Origin: Elstera sp044372965
GTDB lineage: Bacteria; Pseudomonadota; Alphaproteobacteria; Elsterales; Elsteraceae
Reading direction: 5' to 3'
DNA: 16,076 bases
Assembly: GCF_044372965.1 (NCBI RefSeq)
Contig: NZ_JBILQX010000071.1
Span: forward strand, 1-16,076
A program made the position numbers and the translations under genes. The notes beneath the pieces were generated by a model. It was not told the origin of the DNA. It saw only the letters and a program-made list of their open reading frames with translations, and did not search any database. Shown in pieces: positions 6,283-12,058 of this stretch. How positions within the stretch are numbered: position 1 is the first letter of the stretch; every line of letters begins with the position of its first letter.

Positions 6283-8520
6283 ATGACCCGCCGTCCCGCT
6301 AGGCCCGAGGCGCAGGATCGGCCCGCATCGCTCCTAATCGATCCCCCTGAACCGCGCCGGGTTTCGGTGCTGCTGCCGCTCCCCTTGGGCGAGTTGTACG
6401 ATTATGCCGTGCCGGAGGGGGAGGGTATGCCCGCCCCCGGTACCATCTGCACGGTGCCACTCGGCAGCCGGTTTCTGCCGGGCGTGGTTTGGGACCGACC
6501 CGACGGGGGAGAGGTAATCGCCGCGCGCCGCCTGAAACCAATCGGCCCAGCCTACCCGGTGCCGCCGATGACCGAACCCTTGCGCAAGCTCATCGATTGG
6601 GTCGCCGCCTATACGCTGAGCCCCCCCGGCGCGGTCCTACGCATGGGCCTCAGCGTGCCCGACGCGCTCGACGCGCCGGAGCCGACGAAGCTGGTGCGCC
6701 TCACGCGCATCGGCGGCGACGGTGCCTTGACGGCGGCCCGCAAGCAGGTTCTCACCGTGCTTGAGGAAGAGGCGGCGATGACGCCCGCCGACCTCGCCCG
6801 CGCTGGCGGGGTTAGCCCTGCGGTGATTACCGGGCTGCTGCGCACGGGCTGGCTTGAGAGCGTCAGCGTTGCCCCGGAGCTTACCCCGCCGCCACCCTAT
6901 CGCTGGCGCGGTGCGGATTTTTCCGACGATCAGCAGGCCGCCGCCGATTCCCTCTGCACTCAGGTGCGAACGAGCGGTTTCGCCGTCACGCTGCTCGATG
7001 GCGTGACCGGCTCGGGCAAAACGGAAGTCTATTTCGCCGCTATCGCTGCCGCCTTGGCCGACGGTAAACAGGTGCTGGTCCTGCTGCCGGAAATCGCCCT
7101 CTCGACGCAGTGGCTGGAGCGGTTCCGCAGTCGCTTCGGGGCCGACCCTTTGGTGTGGCACTCGCATCTCACGCCAGCCTCGCGGCGCAAAAGCTGGCGG
7201 CGCATCGCTTTGGGGCAGGCCCCGGTGGTCGTCGGCGCGCGCTCGGCCTTGTTTTTGCCGCTGGATCATCTCGGCCTGATCGTCGTCGATGAGGAACATG
7301 AGGCGAGCTTCAAGCAGGAGGAGGGCGTGCTCTATAACGCTCGCGATATGGCGGTGGTCCGCGCCCGGCTGGAAGGGGTGCCGATCCTGCTCGCCTCGGC
7401 CACCCCCTCGCTCGAAAGCTTGGCGAATGTTGAAGCCGGGCGCTTCCATTGCACGCGCCTGCCCGAGCGCCACGGCGTTGCGGAAATGCCGGAGATCGCC
7501 GCTATCGATCTGCGCCGCAGCCCGCCCCCGCGCGGGGCGTTTCTGTCGATCCCCCTGCGCGATGCGATTGCCGAAACCCTGGGGCGCGGCGAGCAGGCGA
7601 TGCTGTTTCTCAACCGCCGGGGCTATGCGCCGCTCACCCTGTGCCGCACCTGCGGTTACCGCTTTGAGTGCCCGAACTGTTCGGCCTGGCTGGTGGAGCA
7701 TCGCGGGCGCGGGCGGCTGCTGTGCCACCATTGCGGCCATACCCAACCCGTGCCGCCCGCCTGCCCATCGTGCGGGACCGAAGACGCGCTGGTCGCCTGC
7801 GGCCCCGGTGTGGAGCGCGTGGCGGAGGAGGCGGCGGCGCTGTTCCCCGACGCGCGCCTTGCGGTGATGGCGTCGGACGTGCTCGGGTCGGCCAAGGCGA
7901 TGCATGATCTGATTACCGAGGTGCAAGAGCGGCGGATCGATCTGCTGGTCGGCACACAAATGATGGCCAAGGGCCACCATTTCCCCCATCTCACCCTCGT
8001 TGGGATCGTCGATGCCGATTTAGGCCTTGCAGGCGGCGATTTGCGCGCGGGCGAGCGGACGTTTCAAGTGCTCCACCAAGTCGCGGGCCGGGCCGGGCGC
8101 GCGGAGCATCCGGGGCGGGTGCTGATGCAGACGCTCCAGCCGGAGCATCCGGTGATCGCCGCCCTCCTAGCGGGCGACCGCGACCGTTTCATCGCCGCCG
8201 AAATGGACGACCGCCGCACCCACACGATGCCCCCCTATGGGCGGCTCGCCGCAATCATTCTCTCCGCCCCCAGCCCCGAAATGGCCGAACAGGCCGCCCG
8301 CCGCCTGAGCCGGGCCGCACCGCACGCGCCAGACGTGACCATCCTCGGCCCCGCCCCCGCGCCGCTGTTCATGCTGCGCGGCCTCTACCGCTGGCGCTTC
8401 TTGATTAAAACCCCGCGCGAGAAACTGGCTCAGGGCTTAATCCGCGACTGGATCAGCCGGGTCGAATTGCCGAAGCCGGTGAAACTGGTGGTGGATATTG
8501 ACCCGTATAATTTCCTATGA
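6283..8520 (+). CDS. priA: Primosomal protein N' (replication restart helicase PriA)
   Basis: PriA is a 3'-to-5' superfamily 2 helicase that recognises stalled or repaired forks and reloads the replisome. All hallmarks are present in 745 residues. The N-terminal 3'-DNA-binding domain begins near residue 26 (VSVLLPLPLGELYDYAVP). Walker A is at 240-247 (GVTGSGKT), the DEEH box at 336-339, and helicase motifs occur further on (GTQMMAKGHHFP near 557-568; QVAGRAGRAEHPG near 599-611). The eight-cysteine zinc module is at Cys454, 457, 463, 466, 481, 484, 494 and 497. The ATG at 6283 is the first possible start, since an in-frame TAG precedes it by one codon; no good Shine-Dalgarno is visible. Its stop overlaps the end of the convergent dehydratase gene by 6 bases. 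In many alphaproteobacteria priA lies close to ATP synthase genes; none is seen here. Confidence 0.97.
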   Translation: MTRRPARPEAQDRPASLLIDPPEPRRVSVLLPLPLGELYDYAVPEGEGMPAPGTICTVPLGSRFLPGVVWDRPDGGEVIAARRLKPIGPAYPVPPMTEPLRKLIDWVAAYTLSPPGAVLRMGLSVPDALDAPEPTKLVRLTRIGGDGALTAARKQVLTVLEEEAAMTPADLARAGGVSPAVITGLLRTGWLESVSVAPELTPPPPYRWRGADFSDDQQAAADSLCTQVRTSGFAVTLLDGVTGSGKTEVYFAAIAAALADGKQVLVLLPEIALSTQWLERFRSRFGADPLVWHSHLTPASRRKSWRRIALGQAPVVVGARSALFLPLDHLGLIVVDEEHEASFKQEEGVLYNARDMAVVRARLEGVPILLASATPSLESLANVEAGRFHCTRLPERHGVAEMPEIAAIDLRRSPPPRGAFLSIPLRDAIAETLGRGEQAMLFLNRRGYAPLTLCRTCGYRFECPNCSAWLVEHRGRGRLLCHHCGHTQPVPPACPSCGTEDALVACGPGVERVAEEAAALFPDARLAVMASDVLGSAKAMHDLITEVQERRIDLLVGTQMMAKGHHFPHLTLVGIVDADLGLAGGDLRAGERTFQVLHQVAGRAGRAEHPGRVLMQTLQPEHPVIAALLAGDRDRFIAAEMDDRRTHTMPPYGRLAAIILSAPSPEMAEQAARRLSRAAPHAPDVTILGPAPAPLFMLRGLYRWRFLIKTPREKLAQGLIRDWISRVELPKPVKLVVDIDPYNFL

Positions 8521-9435
8521 GGGGCGCTGCTGCCACTCCTGCATCTGCGCGAGGCTCATCGTGCTGCCGCCGCACACGATCATCAGAATAGTGCTAAACG
8601 GCGCAAGCACTTCCGCCGCGCCATACGCGAGCGCAAGGCTCGCCCCGCAAGCGGGTTCGACCAGAACCCGATGATCGTCGAGAAAGCGGGCGCAGGCCTC
8701 TAAAGCCTCGGCATCGGACACTTGGACGGGCAAAATCGGATGCTGCGCCAAGAGGTCAAACGCCCGCGCGCAGATTTGTTTCGCGCCGAGCGAGGTGGCA
8801 ATCGTCGTGATCGCGTCCAAGGTCACGCGCTCGCCCGCTACCGCCGCCGCGCCAAGGGACGCCGCCCCGTGAGTCTCGACCGCCACCACCGGCACACCGC
8901 CCCAACCGTTCCGCTGCAAGCCCTCAACGACCCCGGACAAAAGCCCGCCACCGCCGACCGAGAGAGCGACCGCATCGGGGCGCGCGCCGCTTTCCGCAAC
9001 CTCATCGATCATGCTGGCGTGGCCTTCCCACAGCAACGGATTATCGAACGGGTGAATGAAGGCGTCCGCCGCCCCGATCATCGATTGCGCGCGCTCATTG
9101 GCCTCCTGCCACGAGGCACCCTGGACGATGACCTCTGCCCCCTCCAAATCGAGAAGCTGACGCGCGCGCAGGGGTGTAGTCTCCGGCACGACCACCGTCA
9201 CCGGAACCGCCAGCGCCCGCCCGGCATAGGCCACCGCGAGCCCGGCATTCCCGCCCGACGACGCGATAAACCGCTGCGCCCCGCGCGCCTTATAAGTTTC
9301 GCAGGCATGGCCGATACCGCGCAGCTTGAACGAACCGGACGGTTGCAGGGCTTCCATTTTCAAAACAATCGACCGGCCCGCCGCGCGGCTAAGCGCGGAA
9401 GAGGGGAGAAGCGGGGTTTTTATATGCAGCGGCAT
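8515..9435 (-). CDS. PLP-dependent serine/threonine dehydratase (L-serine ammonia-lyase-like)
   Basis: This is a fold-type II pyridoxal-phosphate enzyme predicted to deaminate L-serine and/or L-threonine to pyruvate or 2-oxobutyrate. The PLP Schiff-base lysine is Lys37 in PSGSFKLRG. The substrate loop SSGGNAG is at 59-65, the phosphate-binding GGGG at 161-164, and Cys288 (VCGGST) sits where this group contacts the pyridine nitrogen. Cys there, as in mammalian-type serine dehydratase, rather than Ser, favours a serine dehydratase-like assignment. The protein is 306 residues, catalytic domain only, without the C-terminal ACT regulatory domain of biosynthetic IlvA. The ATG at 9435 lies 12 bases after the toxin gene stop, with a weak ribosome site (GAGA), so the gene may be read as the third member of the toxin-antitoxin transcript. 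It is convergent with priA and overlaps it by 6 bases. Confidence 0.88.
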   Translation of the reverse strand: MPLHIKTPLLPSSALSRAAGRSIVLKMEALQPSGSFKLRGIGHACETYKARGAQRFIASSGGNAGLAVAYAGRALAVPVTVVVPETTPLRARQLLDLEGAEVIVQGASWQEANERAQSMIGAADAFIHPFDNPLLWEGHASMIDEVAESGARPDAVALSVGGGGLLSGVVEGLQRNGWGGVPVVAVETHGAASLGAAAVAGERVTLDAITTIATSLGAKQICARAFDLLAQHPILPVQVSDAEALEACARFLDDHRVLVEPACGASLALAYGAAEVLAPFSTILMIVCGGSTMSLAQMQEWQQRPS

Positions 9436-9447
9436 GGGGTCTCGCGT

Positions 9448-9786
9448 TTAGGGGGTGCGCTTCTGCGCCAGCCGCCGGGTCAACAATTCCCGCACCTGGG
9501 CGGAAACATCCATCGCCGGGTGCAGAAGGGTCAACACTTGAACCTGATCGGAGGGTTGATCGTAGCGGTAGACGATCAAGTGACTACCGACCGAATAGGC
9601 CAGATAGGGCGGCGGCAGATCGGCGCGATAGCGGCCAAGCTCGGGGTTTTCCGCGAGCAGATCGAAGGCGCGGAAAATATCGCGGATATAACGTTCGGCC
9701 CGCGCATCGCCCCAGGAAAGCGCCGAATATTCTTCGATCTCATCCAGGACACGGTCGATGTGCTGGGAGAATGAAATCCGCGCCAT
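9448..9786 (-). CDS. ParE/RelE-superfamily toxin of a type II toxin-antitoxin pair
   Basis: This 112-residue protein is of the ParE type. Members of this superfamily either poison DNA gyrase (ParE) or cleave mRNA on ribosomes (RelE). The pattern fits ParE: an N-terminal helical hairpin with ARISFSQHIDRVLDEIEEY and RAERYIRDIFRAFDLLAENP, then ELGRYRADLPPPYLAYSVGSHLIVYRYD, the Gly-Arg turn and beta strands typical of ParE, and LTLLHPAMD near the end. The usual length is about 95-105 residues, so it is slightly long. The ATG at 9786 comes 2 bases after the antitoxin stop, and no Shine-Dalgarno is apparent, which suggests translational coupling that keeps toxin at or below antitoxin levels. The target is not shown by the sequence. 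Confidence 0.88.
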   Translation of the reverse strand: MARISFSQHIDRVLDEIEEYSALSWGDARAERYIRDIFRAFDLLAENPELGRYRADLPPPYLAYSVGSHLIVYRYDQPSDQVQVLTLLHPAMDVSAQVRELLTRRLAQKRTP

Positions 9787-9788
9787 TC

Positions 9789-10052
9789 TTAGGAGGCTAT
9801 CCGCTGACGACGCGCACGGCCCCGTGCCAGAACCTCATCGGCGGTAATCTCAACCGTATCGCCTTCGTCCAACTGCTGCGCACAGAGGGCGAGATACTCC
9901 CACAGCAGCTTGCGCTCGTCCTCCGACTGGCGCTTTTGATCTTCCCGGATCAAATGCCGCACATATTCGCTGGCCGAGTAATTGCCGCGCGTGGCTTGGG
10001 TTTCGATATACTCCCGCATCGCCTCGGGCATCGAGATATTCAGGGTGCTCAT
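9789..10052 (-). CDS. ParD-type ribbon-helix-helix antitoxin
   Basis: This is an 87-residue antitoxin of the ParD/CopG type. The N-terminal half (MSTLNISMPEAMREYIE, then NYSASEYVRHLIREDQ) is the ribbon-helix-helix DNA-binding domain with the typical YSASEYVR segment of ParD. The rest is charged and predicted to wrap around the toxin. ParD proteins neutralise the partner toxin and repress their own promoter. The ATG at 10052 has a strong ribosome site, AAGGAGAG, about 8 bases upstream. It is the first gene of the pair, with the toxin 2 bases behind. A candidate promoter with an overlapping inverted repeat lies just upstream. Confidence 0.9.
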   Translation of the reverse strand: MSTLNISMPEAMREYIETQATRGNYSASEYVRHLIREDQKRQSEDERKLLWEYLALCAQQLDEGDTVEITADEVLARGRARRQRIAS

Positions 10053-10075
10053 CGGGCGCTCTCCTTCCGCTGTTC

Positions 10076-10112
10076 ACGATGAAAGATCGGCCAAGCTATG
10101 TCAAATTTTGGC
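10076..10112 (-). promoter_or_regulatory. Candidate promoter and operator of the toxin-antitoxin pair
   Basis: Read on the minus strand, a perfect TTGACA (10099-10104) is followed after 17 bases by CATCGT (10076-10081), a weak -10 matching 3 of 6. An inverted repeat GCCAA (10090-10094) and TTGGC (10108-10112) spans the -35 box, as expected for an autoregulatory antitoxin site. The TTGACA is clear; the rest is tentative. Confidence 0.45.
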
Positions 10113-10211
10113 GAGGTTGCGGGAGAATCCACCCCAATCGCGTCATACATGCTGGAGTCGCCCCCAGGACGCCGATAGAGTAGGCCGCTGATCCAGAAGG
10201 GAGACGGACCG

Positions 10212-10664
10212 ATGCGAGCGTTAGGAATTATCACCGGGGGCCTCGTGCTCGGCCTGTCCACCGGCTTTGCCTTCGGCTTCAACTGGGTAGGGGTCGAGAC
10301 TCTGGAAGCCCAGCCGCGCCCCGCCGTGCGGATGCAGCCCGCCGCCGTGATCGTGCCGATGAAACCGGCAACGCCGCCTGCGGTGAAATCGGTTCCCGCC
10401 GCCCTTGCCGTTCCCGATAGCGACGCCCGCCCGGACGGCCCGCCGAGCAATCCCGCCGCCGAAAAGCGCTATACCGCGCTCATCAATAATAGCCCCTGGT
10501 TCCGCGAAATCCGCGAAAAGGTGGAATGCGGCACTATCGACGATTCCGGCGTCAAGAAAACCTGCATCGACAGCTTCGGCGCGCGCCCAAAAGCCCTGCC
10601 CGCCAATTTCGTCGCCCCGCCGCCTGCCCCGCAGGCGAAACCCTGGACCGCGCCGAAGGAGTGA
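10212..10664 (+). CDS. Small membrane-anchored or exported protein, unknown function
   Basis: I do not recognise this 150-residue protein. It starts at ATG 10212 with a good ribosome site (AAGGGAG, about 8 bases upstream). Residues 4-24 are hydrophobic (LGIITGGLVLGLSTGFAFGF) and could be a signal peptide or a single membrane anchor. Residues 33-82 are a Pro/Ala-rich linker of low complexity. The only segment that looks folded is about 84-123: RYTALINNSPWFREIREKVE, then Cys106 and Cys118 twelve residues apart. The tail from 124 is again Pro-rich. The cysteine pair could form a disulfide outside the cytoplasm or bind a ligand, but there is no CxxC or haem motif. It is divergent from the toxin-antitoxin pair and convergent with the PspA gene, separated from it by the hairpin array, so it is probably a single-gene unit. 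Confidence 0.75.
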   Translation: MRALGIITGGLVLGLSTGFAFGFNWVGVETLEAQPRPAVRMQPAAVIVPMKPATPPAVKSVPAALAVPDSDARPDGPPSNPAAEKRYTALINNSPWFREIREKVECGTIDDSGVKKTCIDSFGARPKALPANFVAPPPAPQAKPWTAPKE

Positions 10665-10668
10665 GGAT

Positions 10669-10827
10669 GCGGGGCTTTGCCCCGCGCCCCATCTAAGGGG
10701 CTACGGCCCCTTAGAAATCCCGATTCCCTCGGGTTCACGCCGAAAGACGGCCTAAATCCCATCCCGCTAAAGGGATCGACAAGGGGCTAGCCCCTTGTCC
10801 AGAGGTGTCGGGGACAGCGTCCCTGAC
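10669..10827. repeat. Chain of seven hairpins in two inverted half-units
   Basis: Seven inverted repeats follow one another between convergent genes. H1: GCGGGGC 10669-10675 / GCCCCGC 10679-10685. H2: TCTAAGGGGC 10692-10701 / GCCCCTTAGA 10706-10715. H3: CCCGA 10719-10723 / TCGGG 10729-10733. H4: GCCG 10739-10742 / CGGC 10748-10751. H5: ATCCC 10761-10765 / GGGAT 10772-10776. H6: an uninterrupted 22-base palindrome, 10778-10799, with arm GACAAGGGGCT. H7: GTCGGGGAC 10807-10815 / GTCCCTGAC 10819-10827 (one G-T pair). The right half read on the minus strand has the same order and style as the left half: GGG/CCC hairpin, then AAGGGGCTA..GCCCCTT hairpin, then an ATCCC hairpin, with H4 as the centre. 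It resembles GC-rich repetitive palindromic intergenic elements. It may act as a two-way terminator, although no T-run is present. Confidence 0.75.
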
Positions 10828-10831
10828 TGAC

Positions 10832-11623
10832 CTACCCCGACGGCAGTGCCTTTTGCGCCCCGCGCAGGGCGGCAAGCCGCGCATTGGCATCGGCTTGTCC
10901 GGCGGGAAGCTTGCCGCTGGCAGCCGCAAGCGCGGCAGCGATATTCGCGTCTTCCTTTTCCGGCTTGCCAAGCGAGAGCAGCTTTGCCTTGGCGAGTTGC
11001 GCTTCGGCGGAAACCTTTTCCTTTTCGGCGCTTTCCTTCATGGCCTTCAGCGCCGTGCCGAGACCATCCGTCGTGCTGGCAAGACCGGCGGCCCGGCGGG
11101 CGGCTTCGGCCTGACGGTCGGCGACGGCGCGCTGCTGTTCGGCGCGGCTAAGGTCGCGCTGGGCGCGTTCCAGATCGGCGCGGGCGTTGCGCAGCTTGCT
11201 ACCCGCTTCGGCGTAGGTCTGCTCCAGCATCCGCAGAAACTCTTCGGCATCGACCGCGTCTTGCTTTTCCCGTTCGATATCGGGGCTCATTTGTTCGAGC
11301 ATATCGAGCAGGGTCGTCAGGCTTTTTTCGACGGCGGCTTTCTTGGCCGGATCGGTTTCAGCGGCGGCCTGCGCGCCCAGATGCTCGGCGGCGGCGAGGC
11401 GCTGATTGTAGAGCGCCACAATCGCATCGGCCTCTTTCTCTTCCTTATCGAGGGCGATGCGCGCTTGCGCAACTTCGCGGCCCAATTGGTCGAGATGCTG
11501 TTCCATCGTGCGCAATTCGGCCTCGGTCGCGGCCTTCGGGTCCCAACGGACCAAGGCTTCAACACCGGATTTAATCGCTTGATCGGCCTTAACGCCCAGC
11601 AGATTCTTAATGAAGGCGAACAT
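10832..11623 (-). CDS. PspA/IM30 family protein (YjfJ-like)
   Basis: This 263-residue protein belongs to the phage-shock-protein A/IM30/Vipp1 family, peripheral membrane proteins of the ESCRT-III type that polymerise on and protect the cytoplasmic membrane. The N-terminal amphipathic helix is visible (MFAFIKNLLGVKADQAI), and the body from about 25 to 200 is an almost continuous charged coiled coil rich in Ala, Glu, Lys and Arg. The C-terminal tail is Ala/Lys-rich and a little longer than in E. coli PspA. The ATG at 11623 has GGGGAAG about 6 bases upstream and follows the DUF350 gene by 21 bases. The DUF2491-DUF350-PspA grouping matches the E. coli yjfK, yjfL and yjfJ trio rather than the pspABC operon; no PspF, PspB or PspC is seen. 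It is the last gene of the operon, and the hairpin array follows its stop. Confidence 0.9.
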   Translation of the reverse strand: MFAFIKNLLGVKADQAIKSGVEALVRWDPKAATEAELRTMEQHLDQLGREVAQARIALDKEEKEADAIVALYNQRLAAAEHLGAQAAAETDPAKKAAVEKSLTTLLDMLEQMSPDIEREKQDAVDAEEFLRMLEQTYAEAGSKLRNARADLERAQRDLSRAEQQRAVADRQAEAARRAAGLASTTDGLGTALKAMKESAEKEKVSAEAQLAKAKLLSLGKPEKEDANIAAALAAASGKLPAGQADANARLAALRGAQKALPSG

Positions 11624-11644
11624 CGTGTCTTCCCCTGATGAAAA

Positions 11645-12058
11645 TTAGCCGACCAAGGCGGCAGCGTTTAACAGTCCGATAGCGATTTGCCAGCCCGCGA
11701 GCGTAATCGCGGCGGCCATATCGCCCTTTTCAATCCGGCTCGGCAGCGATGGGGCGATGAGCCGGGCGATGGTGAAAATCGCCACCTGCACGACGACGCC
11801 AATCGCGCCCCAAATAAGAATATCGAGCACCGTCTGCGCGGTGGCGAGGGTCGCCCCCAGCGGCAGGGCGAGGCCGAGGGTTGCCGCCGACAGGCTAACG
11901 GCGGCGGCGGTATTGCCCGCAGCCACCAACTCCCGCTCTTTCATCGGCGTCAGCAGCGCGTGCAAGCCGACACCGACGACCAGCAGAATGGCGGTGATCA
12001 GGAAGTGCATCACCAAAAGGGGCAGACCCGTGGCGAGCCCGGCGAGAATATCGGTCAT
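11645..12058 (-). CDS. DUF350 family inner-membrane protein (YjfL-like)
   Basis: This small integral membrane protein of 137 residues has four predicted transmembrane helices: about 11-33, 48-70, 75-101 and 113-136. Two similar two-helix halves can be made out, as in the DUF350/YjfL family. The loop KERELVAAGNTAAAVSLSAATLGL (about 40-63, polar then Ala-rich) contains the conserved GNTAAA-type segment of the family. The function of DUF350 proteins is not established. The ATG overlaps the stop of the upstream DUF2491 gene by one base (TAATG), which indicates translational coupling and probably a fixed stoichiometry. It sits between the DUF2491 and PspA genes, and the neighbours suggest work at the membrane together with PspA. 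Confidence 0.9.
   Translation of the reverse strand: MTDILAGLATGLPLLVMHFLITAILLVVGVGLHALLTPMKERELVAAGNTAAAVSLSAATLGLALPLGATLATAQTVLDILIWGAIGVVVQVAIFTIARLIAPSLPSRIEKGDMAAAITLAGWQIAIGLLNAAALVG

Noticed and set aside
6637..7989. Open minus-strand frame of 450 codons opposite priA
   Set aside because: It is fully contained in the PriA coding region, His/Gln/Arg-rich without any domain, and typical of a shadow frame in GC-rich DNA.
8722..9774. Open plus-strand frame of 350 codons
   Set aside because: It is antisense to the dehydratase and toxin genes, with no domain or ribosome site.
9791..9796. AGGAGG on the plus strand between the toxin and antitoxin genes
   Set aside because: There is no plus-strand start codon or coding frame at a suitable distance; it is the complement of antitoxin 3' codons and coincidental.
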